64,000 bases of DNA, taken from the IMG/VR virus record IMGVR_UViG_3300023274_000001, positions 62,001-126,000 of that record. One strand, 5' to 3'. Shown one piece after another: positions 1 to 7,979 of the stretch (position 1 is the first letter of the stretch; every line of letters begins with the position of its first letter). The notes under the pieces were generated by a model that was not told the origin of the DNA, searched no databases, and saw only the letters and a list, made by a program, of their open reading frames with translations. The stretch is from a virus. Both the position numbers and the translations under genes were made by a program.

Positions 1-1273
1 GCTCGTTGAACACACGGGTTAGGGCACCACGCGACAGCTCGGGCCGGACCTGGAGGGTGGCAAGGGCGGCGGAGAGACCGGCCGTCTGCTGGGCCGTGAG
101 GCCGAACAGGTTCGACACGGTGGCGATCGAGGCGTTGACGCGCAGGATCTCCTGGTCGGTCGCGGCCGACGCGGTACCGAGAGCCAGGATCGCGGAACCG
201 AGCTGGTCGATCTCGGAGATCGGCACATCCTGCATCTGGGCGATACGGCCGAGGAGCAGCGTTGCCTCGTCGGCCGCCACGCCCGTGGTCAGCGAGAACT
301 TCACGATCGTGTCGGTGAAGTCACCGAGGTTCTGTTCTGAGATGCCGATGGCCGCACCGAGCTGACCGATGCGGGCGACTTCCTCGAAGGAGATCGGCGC
401 CTGCTGGGCGATCTCCTGGAACCTCGCGAGCAGGCCGACCGAAGCGGCTTCCGCCTCGCCGACTACTCGGGCCACCTGCGCGAATGCCGCCTCCTGCGAG
501 ATGGCTGCCCCGGCGAGCGCGGTGGGCACCTTCGACAGGACGTTGAACAGCGACTGGAAGGCGCTCTCCAGTTCACCGACGGTGTTGCGCAGGGCGAACG
601 TGGAGCCCGAGTAGGAGACCGTCGACTGGTGGGCACTCTGGGTCGCCTGGGCGGTACGGGCGCGGGCGGCGGCCAGGGCCTGCTCCTGCTGAGCGATGCG
701 CTGAGCCGACTGGGCCAGCTTCTCCCGCTGGATGGCCAGCTTCTGCTCTTCGAGTGCGAGCCGCTGGGAGGTCTCGGCGGCCTTCCTCTTGGCCTGCTCT
801 TCCTTCTGCTGCGCAGCGATGGCGTTCTGGGTGATCGACGACATCGACTTCTGCGCACTGGCGAGCTGATTGATCACTGCGGCCAGCTTCTGATACAGCG
901 TGACCGTGCGGTTCAGCCGCTGGTATTCCTTCTCGCTCAGGCCCTGAACGGATGCCAGAGCAGAGCGGAGCTGCTGGAAAGCCTGCGTCATCAGCTTGGC
1001 GCCATTGGCCGACGCCGACTCGTTTTTCTGGAGCGCCTGAACGGCGGAGGCGTAGTTCTTCGTCGCCGAGGTGATCTGGTTGTAGACGGTCAGCGATGTG
1101 CGGAGCTTGGCGGCAAGGCCGCTTTCGACCAGAGCTACCTTGCTCAGAACGGTGTTCAGATTGGAGAAGACCTTCTCCATCTGGCCGCCAGACTTGGTGA
1201 CGGCCTGAGCGCCCTGCGCGAAAGAGCGGATGTCCAGGTTGATGCGAGCTGTCGCATCGAAGCCCGTTGCCAC
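1..1273 (-). CDS. Tape measure protein, N-terminal part (runs off left edge)
   Basis: The visible 424 codons are the amino-terminal part of a tail tape measure protein, which sets tail length and is extruded at DNA entry. Residues about 150-205 form a charged coiled coil rich in Q, E, K and A. From about residue 255 a TP901-type tape measure core follows, seen in FEEVARIGQLGAAIGISEQN and the conserved LLLGRIAQM. The GTG start is chosen because GGAGGT lies six bases upstream. It follows the frameshifted tail chaperone gene, which is the usual siphovirus order. The C-terminal part is outside the window. Confidence 0.93.
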   Translation of the reverse strand, partial: MATGFDATARINLDIRSFAQGAQAVTKSGGQMEKVFSNLNTVLSKVALVESGLAAKLRTSLTVYNQITSATKNYASAVQALQKNESASANGAKLMTQAFQQLRSALASVQGLSEKEYQRLNRTVTLYQKLAAVINQLASAQKSMSSITQNAIAAQQKEEQAKRKAAETSQRLALEEQKLAIQREKLAQSAQRIAQQEQALAAARARTAQATQSAHQSTVSYSGSTFALRNTVGELESAFQSLFNVLSKVPTALAGAAISQEAAFAQVARVVGEAEAASVGLLARFQEIAQQAPISFEEVARIGQLGAAIGISEQNLGDFTDTIVKFSLTTGVAADEATLLLGRIAQMQDVPISEIDQLGSAILALGTASAATDQEILRVNASIATVSNLFGLTAQQTAGLSAALATLQVRPELSRGALTRVFNE

Positions 1274-1286
1274 CTAGACCTCCGCT

Positions 1287-2400
1287 TCAGTCGCCGTCCG
1301 GCATGTCGTGCTGGTAGGAGTGCGCCCGGGAAGGGAGCGGAGTGCCCGCGCCCCATACGTTACGTGCAGACACGTACCGGGTCTCTCCCTTCTGACGGAT
1401 CTTCCCGCGCCGCTTCTCGCTGTCCTCGCGATCCTTCTCGATCTCCGCGCAGCCGTAGCAGACGGCGCCCTTCAGATCGAAAACGATCTCGTTGTTCGTC
1501 GACATGCCGATCCAGGCAGGAGTGCCGCACTGCTTGCACGTCTCCTCCTCCAGGATCGTCAGGGCCATGGCCAGCTTGCGGTTGCGTTCGTCGGCCCAGT
1601 CAGAGGGCCGTCCCGTCAGCATTGTCAGCGGGGGCACGGACCACGATCTCGCCGTTTTCAACAGCGGTCGCACCCATGCCGATTTCTTCCAGGTGAGAGC
1701 TTCCGCCAGGAAACCCGGCATCGAGCTTGTCGGCCCAGTCACGGGAAGCCGACAGGCCGGTCCCCACGGACTCCATCAGGCGCATCGTCTCGGAGGAGAT
1801 GAGCTTCTTCAGAAGGAGGTCGGCGCCGCTGCGGCTCGGCGGCGGAACCGTGCGCCCGTCGGGCAGCTTCAACTCGATGCAGAAGTGCGAGATCTGCGCG
1901 GTGAGCGTGTACCGGCTGCGGGCGGTGATGTAGTCGAGGTCGTTCTCGCTGGCGTCCTTGTACTGCGGGTTCTCCTTGTGGAACGTGCGCGTCGCCTCGC
2001 GGGTGACCGTTCCCAGCTCCTCCGGCGTCTTGACCTGAAAGACGAGCGTGATGCCCGACTTCACGATCTTCGCCTTCAGATCCTCGACCCGGCCGGAGAG
2101 AGCGTCGATCTTCTCCTCCAGCTCGGTGCGCTCTTCCTGGAGAGCGTCCAGCACCGAGTCCACGAAGGAGTTCGCGGAGGTCTCGGTGCGCTTGCGGATG
2201 TCCTTCTCCACGCGCTCCAGGCTCTCGACCAGAGCCTCCAGCTCTTCGAGCACGCCGCCGAGTTCGGCACCGCTCCGCTGGTCCAGGTACGCCGTGTGCT
2301 CGAACACGGGGAACGTGGAGTTCCCCTCCAGGTAGTCCTCGAAGCTGAAGTTGTCGGGGCCGGGCTCCGGGTTGCCCGGCTCCGCAATGTCCTGCGCCAT
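1287..2400 (-). CDS. Tail assembly chaperone, frameshifted long form
   Basis: Predicted fusion made when ribosomes leave the 266-codon upstream frame near its end and continue in the second frame to the stop at 1287. The second frame adds about 110 residues with CKQCG and CYGCAE pairs, the zinc-ribbon-like pattern usual in the second frame of actinophage chaperones. The shift is net +1 or -2. A run of five C (minus strand 1634-1630, codons GCC CCC) lets a CCC codon re-pair after a -2 slip. The second frame has no Shine-Dalgarno of its own at its first ATG (1622). Position just before the tape measure gene fits the family (phage lambda G/GT type). Confidence 0.75.
1600..2400 (-). CDS. Tail assembly chaperone, short form
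   Basis: The 266-residue product of the upstream frame is expected to be the abundant chaperone that keeps the tape measure soluble during tail assembly. It has an acidic N-terminus, a central coiled coil at about residues 55-110 (EELEALVESLERVEKDIRKR region) and an alpha/beta C-terminal half. ATG start with AAGGAACGGAC upstream. It sits between the tail tube gene and the tape measure. No specific fold can be named from sequence alone; the assignment rests on position, size and the overlapping second frame. Confidence 0.85.
   Translation of the reverse strand: MAQDIAEPGNPEPGPDNFSFEDYLEGNSTFPVFEHTAYLDQRSGAELGGVLEELEALVESLERVEKDIRKRTETSANSFVDSVLDALQEERTELEEKIDALSGRVEDLKAKIVKSGITLVFQVKTPEELGTVTREATRTFHKENPQYKDASENDLDYITARSRYTLTAQISHFCIELKLPDGRTVPPPSRSGADLLLKKLISSETMRLMESVGTGLSASRDWADKLDAGFPGGSSHLEEIGMGATAVENGEIVVRAPADNADGTAL
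1629..1638 (-). promoter_or_regulatory. Candidate programmed frameshift site (C5 run)
   Basis: On the minus strand the sequence reads CGTGCCCCCG, with GCC and CCC as in-frame codons of the short chaperone form. The five C allow a P-site tRNA on CCC to re-pair two bases back, which gives exactly the frame of the downstream CxxC-containing extension; a +1 step on CCC-G would also do. The upstream frame ends only about 30 bases later. Confidence 0.5.
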
Positions 2401-2426
2401 GTCCGTTCCTTCGGTCGTACGGGTTG

Positions 2427-2993
2427 TCAGCTCGCGGTGCTGCCGACCTGCACAAGGCCGTCCGAGGACTGGCCCTGGGCATACATGGTCGGCTGAAGCT
2501 GAAGGGGGGCGGTCGCGTCGTTGATGACGTTGGGGTCGCCGGAGAGGAACTTGTAGACCGTGACCCAGTCGTCGTCCACCGCGTTCGGATCCCGAACGGG
2601 GTGCTTCGAGATCCGCTGGACCAGGAACCCCGAGCGCAGGGGCTTCTTGAACAGGCGCATCACGTCGTTGTAGATCGACGGGTCGAGCTTGTTCGGGTCG
2701 CGGTCCAGGAAGACGTTGAGCTGGCCTTCGTAGTTCTTCGCGGTCGGGGTCGCCACGTTCGAGTCGTCGCAGAGGCCACGCGTGTCGTCCGTGTCACGGT
2801 CCGTCCAGCCGAGCGTGATGTCGGTGGTCAGTGCGCACGAGATGTTCAGACCCGCGTTGATCTCTGCGGCGGTCGGGTGGTCGATGTCCGCGAAACCCTC
2901 GCCGTACGTGCCCTCGTACCCCTCGGACGTCTGGTCCGATTCGTCGACCCACCAGATGGTGAGCGACGGGGGGAGGCTCTTCACTGCTGCCAT
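2427..2993 (-). CDS. Major tail (tube) protein
   Basis: Acidic 188-residue protein placed between the tail terminator and the tail chaperones, where the tail tube gene lies in siphoviruses. Sequence such as TAAEINAGLNISCALTTDIT and LNVFLDRDPN is typical of actinophage tube proteins. The ATG has a perfect GGAGGTACGA leader, consistent with a highly expressed structural protein. It should polymerise into the tail tube around the tape measure. Confidence 0.8.
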   Translation of the reverse strand: MAAVKSLPPSLTIWWVDESDQTSEGYEGTYGEGFADIDHPTAAEINAGLNISCALTTDITLGWTDRDTDDTRGLCDDSNVATPTAKNYEGQLNVFLDRDPNKLDPSIYNDVMRLFKKPLRSGFLVQRISKHPVRDPNAVDDDWVTVYKFLSGDPNVINDATAPLQLQPTMYAQGQSSDGLVQVGSTAS

Positions 2994-3085
2994 TCGTACC
3001 TCCGGCCGGAAGGCATGATCGTGCCTGACCGGAGTCTAACCGCGAAAGCCCCTGCCTGGGACGCTGGGCGCCCGAAGCGAATTCT

Positions 3086-3571
3086 TCACGAACCCGTTCC
3101 GGTGTGCTGACCCACATTCACGACACCCTGGAACCCGATCGCCAGGTAGAAACGCAGCGTGTCGCCGACACCAACCGGGTAGGGATCGCGGACTGTTCCC
3201 GATCCGGCTTCGCTGATCTCGCCCTGGTCGGCGGGCGTGTATCCGACGAGCAGATCCCGGCATGCCTGGGCGAGCTGAAGAAGCGAAAGTCCGGATGGCG
3301 CCACGGATTCGACAATGAATCCCGCCTTCTTCGTGACGCCCTTGTCCTCTCCGGAAACACCGCAGAGGTCCGCCACAGACAGGCGGCCACCGAATCCGGA
3401 GATGTCGAATGCCTGGCCGAACCAGAGGATGACGCTTGGCTTGTAGAAGCCCGAGGGGTCCTTGATGACGTCGGTGTTCTCGGGTACGCCTTCCAGGAAA
3501 ACCGGCGTGTTGGGCAGTCCCGTATCCAGTCGGCTGTAGATGTCGAGCTGCCAGTCCAGCAGAGAGGCCAT
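3086..3571 (-). CDS. Tail terminator-like protein
   Basis: A 161-residue protein directly between the HK97 gp10-like gene and the tail tube gene. The start ATG overlaps the stop of the upstream gene (ATGA), so translation is coupled. It opens with SLLDWQLDIYSRLDTGLPNT and has a mixed alpha/beta look without Cys motifs. Position and size fit the tail terminator (lambda gpU type) that caps the tail tube and joins it to the head; sequence alone does not prove it. Confidence 0.55.
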   Translation of the reverse strand: MASLLDWQLDIYSRLDTGLPNTPVFLEGVPENTDVIKDPSGFYKPSVILWFGQAFDISGFGGRLSVADLCGVSGEDKGVTKKAGFIVESVAPSGLSLLQLAQACRDLLVGYTPADQGEISEAGSGTVRDPYPVGVGDTLRFYLAIGFQGVVNVGQHTGTGS

Positions 3572-3984
3572 CAGCGACCACCCACTCGCGCCTGAAGCTC
3601 GGTGGTCACCTGGTTGAAGGCGTCGAGCACGGCCATCATCGGGGTGATGCCGGTACGCGTACCGAACTCCTGGAAGGGTGCGTAGTACGGGTTGTTGGAC
3701 TCCCAGCCGAAGGAGATCTTCAGGATGTCGGTACCGAAGTCGCCCGTGCCGGTGACGGAGGACTTCATCCGTCCCGTGTCCACGCGGGACTTCGCCCGCA
3801 CCAGACCCTCGCCCCGGCGCCGGGCGTTCGACATGTCCAGAACCAGTCGCTGACGGGACTTGTTCAAGTGGTCGATGACGAACGCAGAGAGGCCGATGTC
3901 GAAGGCGCCGTTCGGAGTGCCGCCGCCGTAGTACCGCTGGGCACCGCCGAACCGGTAGTTGTACTTGATCCCGATATACGCCAT
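3571..3984 (-). CDS. HK97 gp10-like head-tail connector / tail completion protein
   Basis: Residues 75-130 contain VDTGRMKSSVTG and EFGTRTGITPMMAVLDAFN, the signature layout of the HK97 gp10-like family (a D/TG turn, then EFGT, then a P-x-x-x-x-A helix). 137 residues is the usual length. The ATG overlaps the previous stop (TAATG) and has GGGAGG upstream. It lies between two glycosyltransferase genes and the tail terminator in the connector block. Confidence 0.75.
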   Translation of the reverse strand: MAYIGIKYNYRFGGAQRYYGGGTPNGAFDIGLSAFVIDHLNKSRQRLVLDMSNARRRGEGLVRAKSRVDTGRMKSSVTGTGDFGTDILKISFGWESNNPYYAPFQEFGTRTGITPMMAVLDAFNQVTTELQARVGGR

Positions 3985-4814
3985 TACAGGGCCTCCCTCA
4001 CCTCGTCGACCGGAAGGTTCTCGTCCAGGTCGATGACCTCATGGTCCTTCATCAGACCCGCCATCGCATTCATCTCTTCCGAGGTCATCGAGAGGATCCT
4101 CTCCGACCGGCGCTCGATCGAGCCCGAGAGTTTCCGGCCCGTCCGGTTGTACCCGTAGAACCCCGCATGGAAAGCCCGGGGCTGCGCGGGGTACACCGTC
4201 ACCCCCCGGCCGCTCTCCCGGATCCGGTTGAACAGCCCGTCCTGCTCCGCATGCCCCGGCGGGATCTGACTGCCGGGGAAGGTGCGGCGGCAGTAACCGA
4301 CCATGTCGCCGTAGTACACCGGCTTGTTGTGGGCAACCGCGCGGCGGGCCACCTCGGGCCGGAAAGACACTCCGAGCGACTGGTAGGAAGGGTGCCGGTA
4401 GGCCGCCGCTGGGGGTTCTCCGGTCAGGTTCTGGTTCCGGCAGGCACTCACCGAGAAAGCGTCCGGAGCCGCCGAGTGGGCTGCTTCGTGATACGCGAAG
4501 TAACCGAGCGAGACCATGATGTCGTCCTCGACCACGTGAATCAGGTCGGCTTCGATGGACAATGCATCCTTCAGTCCAGACAGGATGTTGTAGGAATTCC
4601 CGTGGAACTGGTGATGGTGCATCACGCGCAGAAAAATCTCGGAGAACGAGCTGGAAAAGGATTCGGCCACCTGACGGCATTCCAGGGTACCCTTCCGGTC
4701 CAGCGTCACCACCACTCGCACGTCATAACCCGCCGCCGCCTTGGCCAGCCGGGTGAGGCAGGCATGCAGCATGTCGGGCCTGCGCCACGCAGGAACCAGA
4801 ACCGTGTGCTTCAC
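3984..4814 (-). CDS. GT-A type glycosyltransferase
   Basis: A 276-residue protein with a GT-A nucleotide-sugar fold: strand-turn HTVLVPAWRRPDMLHACL at the N-terminus, an RVVVTLDRKG strand at about 33-42, and the metal-binding acidic motif HVVEDDIMVSLGYF with EDD at 96-98. A HAEQDGLF segment near residue 190 could supply the acceptor-side base. The GTG start overlaps the stop of the GT-B gene, so the two are co-translated. Embedded in the connector genes, it probably transfers sugar to a virion protein. Sugar and acceptor are unknown. Confidence 0.8.
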   Translation of the reverse strand: MKHTVLVPAWRRPDMLHACLTRLAKAAAGYDVRVVVTLDRKGTLECRQVAESFSSSFSEIFLRVMHHHQFHGNSYNILSGLKDALSIEADLIHVVEDDIMVSLGYFAYHEAAHSAAPDAFSVSACRNQNLTGEPPAAAYRHPSYQSLGVSFRPEVARRAVAHNKPVYYGDMVGYCRRTFPGSQIPPGHAEQDGLFNRIRESGRGVTVYPAQPRAFHAGFYGYNRTGRKLSGSIERRSERILSMTSEEMNAMAGLMKDHEVIDLDENLPVDEVREAL

Positions 4815-5725
4815 CGCTCCACCAGCCTCAGTGCGATTTCCTTGAACTCGGCATTGCGCTTCAGGAAGCGGGCGCGAACCGCTTTACCGATCTGCTCACG
4901 TCGTTCCGGGGTGAGGGCTGCGGCCCGGCGTACCGCCTCGGCAACGAGCGTCGGAGAGGTGTACGTGAGGATCGCCTGGTGGTGGTTGCGCGTGCTGGTC
5001 ACTCCGACCAGGTAGCCCCACTCCGGCCTGATGTGCTCGTTCATCGGTGAGGCGTCGGTCGTCACCACGATGGCGCCCACCGACATGGCCTCAGTGATGT
5101 AGTGGCCCCACCCCTCGGCAATGGAGGGGCAGACGTGGATCTGCGCCTCGTTCATCAGGCGATTGCGCTCCTCGTCGGAAGGTGAGAGGACGACGGTGAT
5201 GCGGTCTTCGAGCCCTGCCGGAATGTGCACCTCATCCTTCGAGATGATCGTCAGGGGCGGCAGGGTTGAGTCCTTCTGCCAGGCGCCGATGACCTGTTCC
5301 GTGCCCTTCATCCCTGACCGGCCGCGCAGATGCATGCACTTCAGCTCACGCTTTACGTCCGGATCATGGAGATCTGTTCCCAGAAACCCGGTGAGCTGCA
5401 CGTTCTTGCCGCCACGATTGCGGCAGAACCGCAGTGCGTAGTTGCTCTTGGCCCAGATCTGATCAAACGCCGCAAGGTATTTCATCCACTCTCGTGGATA
5501 CCATTCCAGGTTCAGAATGGCGATGTTCTTGTCGGCGAACTGGGCGAGGTTCCGGCTGACCAGTTCGAGATGAAAAGCGACGTCCGTCCGGGGCATCTCC
5601 TTCGCCTGCCAGTCATGGAATTCCACTTCATGCCCAGCCGACTCGAAAAGCTCGGTGAGCAGTGCGGCATCCAGCGACAGACCCACGCCATTGTCCCGGC
5701 TGAGCAGCGCAATCTTCAGGCCCAC
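4811..5725 (-). CDS. GT-B type glycosyltransferase (GT4-like)
   Basis: A 304-residue protein with a GT-B layout. The C-terminal half has CPSIAEGWGHYITEAMSVGA, an E-x7-E motif (E204 and E212) that binds the nucleotide-sugar donor in GT4-type retaining enzymes. The N-terminal half has a short LKIALLSRDNGVG strand-loop. It is shorter than typical GT4 enzymes (350-400 residues). GTG start with a GGGAGAGGGAAC leader. It overlaps the GT-A gene by four bases, so both probably act on the same substrate, most simply a capsid, connector or tail protein. Confidence 0.85.
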   Translation of the reverse strand: MGLKIALLSRDNGVGLSLDAALLTELFESAGHEVEFHDWQAKEMPRTDVAFHLELVSRNLAQFADKNIAILNLEWYPREWMKYLAAFDQIWAKSNYALRFCRNRGGKNVQLTGFLGTDLHDPDVKRELKCMHLRGRSGMKGTEQVIGAWQKDSTLPPLTIISKDEVHIPAGLEDRITVVLSPSDEERNRLMNEAQIHVCPSIAEGWGHYITEAMSVGAIVVTTDASPMNEHIRPEWGYLVGVTSTRNHHQAILTYTSPTLVAEAVRRAAALTPERREQIGKAVRARFLKRNAEFKEIALRLVER

Positions 5726-5744
5726 GTGGTTCCCTCTCCCCTGG

Positions 5745-6314
5745 TCAAGGACCCATCACGCCGTTGTTCATGGCGACGGGCTCCATCGAGAACGGCGGCG
5801 GCAGCGTCTGCGGGTGCGCCGCGTCCACGTCACAGAGGACATTCCTCAGCCATGCATTCGAGGACATGAGCGGGTTGCGTACGTGGAAAAGGTAATGGAC
5901 CAGCTCCGGATCTCCGAGGATCAGATGGCCGAGTTCCGGATCGTTCGGGTCGGGCTCAAGTGCACGTACCAGATCGTTGGCATGCACTGGCGGGCATGTG
6001 CGGATCGGCACCTGTACGCGGATCGCGTGGTCGGTACCCATATCGCCCCGCTGGGTGCGGACCCTCGCGCGCCAGTCCTTGTTGTTGGCGATGCGGCCCG
6101 GCCCCCGGTACAGCAGGATCAGTTCGGGGAATTTCTCGCCGCCCTGGCCGTCGGGAATCGTCAGGCCGCCGGAGATGGGGTCGAAGCCGTACTCACCGCC
6201 CTGCGACGGCCTGCGGAAGATCTCCACCGCCGCGTTCATGTGGCCGCGAGGAACCGACCGCTGGTGCAGTTGCCAGCGGGGATCCAGAGCGCTGCGCCTG
6301 TTGAGTGAGGCCAT
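5745..6314 (-). CDS. Head-tail connector-like protein (DUF6093-like)
   Basis: A 189-residue protein starting MASLNRRSALDPRWQLHQRS. The pattern of an N-terminal helix, a GHMNAAVEIFR strand, DPISGGLT, an LLYRGPGRI strand and a VQVPI strand resembles the DUF6093 family found in the connector blocks of Streptomyces phages. The start chosen lies 5 bases after the previous stop; a longer reading from 6353 would overlap the upstream gene and is less likely. The family name is from memory of its pattern and should be treated as tentative. Confidence 0.6.
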   Translation of the reverse strand: MASLNRRSALDPRWQLHQRSVPRGHMNAAVEIFRRPSQGGEYGFDPISGGLTIPDGQGGEKFPELILLYRGPGRIANNKDWRARVRTQRGDMGTDHAIRVQVPIRTCPPVHANDLVRALEPDPNDPELGHLILGDPELVHYLFHVRNPLMSSNAWLRNVLCDVDAAHPQTLPPPFSMEPVAMNNGVMGP

Positions 6315-6319
6315 GGGGC

Positions 6320-6508
6320 CTATTCTGCACGCAGACGCCCCGGAAGATCGCACTTCAGCGCGTTGAAGATGCGGCAGGCGAGGGGCGGGGTGCCGCTGGG
6401 CACCGGTCCGTTCTCAGGGATGGAGACCTCGGTCTGGTCGTAGGAGATGGTGATCTTTCCGCCTCCCTCGGTGACAGTGATCGGCGGCTCGTATTCCTTC
6501 TTTTCCAT
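6320..6508 (-). CDS. Possible internal-start small protein (62 aa)
   Basis: In frame with, and at the end of, the adaptor reading frame, an ATG at 6506-6508 follows an AGGGCAGGG leader. The product would be MEKKEYEPPITVTEGGGK-like, acidic and beta-rich, with two Cys near the end. The change in character compared with the Arg-rich stretch just upstream suggests either a separate gene or a fused domain. Confidence 0.4.
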   Translation of the reverse strand: MEKKEYEPPITVTEGGGKITISYDQTEVSIPENGPVPSGTPPLACRIFNALKCDLPGRLRAE

Positions 6509-7099
6509 GGTCCCTGCCCTCTTGGAAGCTGGATCCACGGAAGCTACCCGCCTACGCACCAGTAGGATCCAGGTTCGGGGAATCTTCACCCGAATCCCGG
6601 ATCCTCCTTGTAAGAGCCAGCGCGCGAAGGTAGGGCCGCCGATTCCGGCAGTCCACCCCTGGGGAAAACCGTGCAGGCTGTAGGGGAAGCCGTCCTGCGG
6701 CACCGGCTGGAAGTCCACGATCACCATGATCTCGGAGTCCTCGTCGGCCGCATCCGCCCGGTCTTCGAGCTGCTTCGCTCCGGCGAGCAGGGCACCGGCC
6801 AGCTTCGCACCGTCGGTCTGAAGATCTTCGGTGCGGATGACCTTCTGGATCAGACCTTCGGAAACGGCGAGCGCCCGCAGGGCCGAGGCCGCCGCCCGGT
6901 AGATGCGTGCCGAACCCTCACCGATGGCGATCGTGTACAGCCCGCGCAGGTGGGCGTCGCTGAACATGTACTCGGCGATCCCGGAGTCCGAGTAGTCGAC
7001 CTGCTCGACATCCGGAATGAGCGCCCGGATCTGTCCGATCACGGAGCCGAAGTCGACGGGATACACGTCCTGTGAAGCGGTCGTTCCTACGGCTGCCAT
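6320..7099 (-). CDS. Head-tail adaptor protein with uncertain C-terminal part
   Basis: First gene of the leftward connector-tail operon: ATG with GGGAGGTGGCTG leader, 22 bases after a predicted start of transcription. Residues 1-165 (DVYPVDFGSVIGQIRALIPD, then a helical part with KLAGALLAGAKQLEDRA) look like a head-tail adaptor. Residues about 165-197 are unusual and Arg-rich and are encoded by a strong inverted repeat (6565-6604). After that an internal ATG at 6508 with AGAGGGCAGGGACC upstream begins a 62-residue segment, which may be a separate gene in the same frame. Confidence 0.65.
   Translation of the reverse strand: MAAVGTTASQDVYPVDFGSVIGQIRALIPDVEQVDYSDSGIAEYMFSDAHLRGLYTIAIGEGSARIYRAAASALRALAVSEGLIQKVIRTEDLQTDGAKLAGALLAGAKQLEDRADAADEDSEIMVIVDFQPVPQDGFPYSLHGFPQGWTAGIGGPTFARWLLQGGSGIRVKIPRTWILLVRRRVASVDPASKRAGTMEKKEYEPPITVTEGGGKITISYDQTEVSIPENGPVPSGTPPLACRIFNALKCDLPGRLRAE
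6565..6604. other. Strong inverted repeat inside the adaptor reading frame
   Basis: GGATCCAGGTTCGGG (6565-6579) pairs with CCCGAATCCCGGATCC (6589-6604), giving 14 paired bases with one mismatch and one bulge. It lies between the recognisable adaptor domain and the internal ATG at 6508, so it may be an intergenic hairpin that happens to be open in frame. Confidence 0.6.
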
Positions 7100-7127
7100 C
7101 AGCCACCTCCCGGGTCTGTTGTCCCTG

Positions 7128-7156
7128 ATCGTACGGGTCGCGATCCTCATGGTCAG
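7128..7156 (-). promoter_or_regulatory. Leftward promoter of connector-tail operon
   Basis: On the minus strand CTGACC, a 17-base spacer and TACGAT (7133-7128) match an actinobacterial principal-sigma promoter. The start point would be near 7121, leaving a short leader with the GGGAGGTGG site of the gene at 7099. Confidence 0.5.
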
Positions 7157-7319
7157 CCCGCTGTCGACAGCCTTCGAAGGTACGAAGGTTCTCCCACGAT
7201 GTCCCAGTTTGACTGGTGGTCTGTGCGGTCAACTTGACATGCCACCAACAAGAGCAGCCCGAGTTGCAGGGTTTATTACCAATAAGTCCGAATTAATACC
7301 CTCAGTGGGTATGGCTCGC

Positions 7320-7606
7320 CTGACCTGCGGTTCTATTTGGTTCGGGGACCGAATCGAACTTGGAAGTTGGAGGGTCACCCGAATCTGCCAGGGGGTGCGC
7401 ACTTATGTGTCGATGTATGCGCAGGTCAAAGGGTGTGACGGGCGCAGGGCAAGCAGGGGTTGCGATGTCAACATTGAACCCTGGCAGCCAGGTAACAGGG
7501 AGGGGTATGCAGTGCCCGATTCGTACCGATTCATGGTGATTTTCTTTGGCTGCCAGTTCTCGGAAAAACGAGAGTATTGAACCCCTACTTGCGCCCTGAC
7601 CTGCGG
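7320..7606. repeat. TGACCTGC repeats, left group (three copies)
   Basis: TGACCTGCGG at 7321-7330 and 7597-7606 on the plus strand and CGCAGGTCA at 7420-7428 (inverted). The same element occurs six times at 36.6-37.2 kb, upstream of the other rightward gene cluster. Confidence 0.65.
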
Positions 7607-7624
7607 AACCACCCACTCTTTAAG
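7596..7624 (+). promoter_or_regulatory. Possible rightward promoter of small-gene cassette
   Basis: CTGACC (7596-7601), 17 bases, then TTTAAG. The -35 element overlaps a TGACCTGCGG repeat, so a protein binding that repeat would control it. The first gene starts 350 bases downstream; a weaker TTGCGC-N19-TACTGT (7927-7957) lies just before it. Confidence 0.3.
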
Positions 7625-7979
7625 AACAGAAACATCCTCCTCTCTCCTGTCTGTACCTGTAGGCAAGGGCCCGCCATCCGGGCTGGCGCCCGGCCTGGCG
7701 GCGGGAGGACGGAGGAATCGCTTCGCTCCAAAAAGATCTGGGGGCTGAGGCGGTGGGCAGGGTGCGGGCCGGAAGGGGGCTGGGCGGCGCTCTAGGGCGC
7801 GCGCAGGGGTTGGTGCGGCCCTGCGGCGGTCGGTGGGTGGCTGGGGCCGTCAGGCGGGCTCAGGTGGCTTCGTGGCGGAGGAGGTACGTGATGCCTATGG
7901 GCCTGAAAGGTGCTTCTCGCTAACCCTTGCGCTCGACGGTGGAAAAAGGTGTACTGTGGTTCTCGGAAAGGAGAAGCAC

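Larger units (their letters stand above)
7100..7979. other. 880-bp divergent control region
   Basis: No convincing gene. It separates the leftward connector-tail operon from the rightward cassette. It holds a leftward promoter (7128-7156), three TGACCTGC copies (7321, 7420 inverted, 7597), a possible rightward promoter (7596-7624), and a GC-rich stretch at 7660-7870 with short inverted repeats. ORFs across it have no Shine-Dalgarno and no GC3 bias. Confidence 0.6.

Noticed and set aside
629-1696. 355-codon plus-strand reading frame over the tape measure gene
   Set aside because: Antisense shadow; the minus strand encodes a recognisable tape measure protein.
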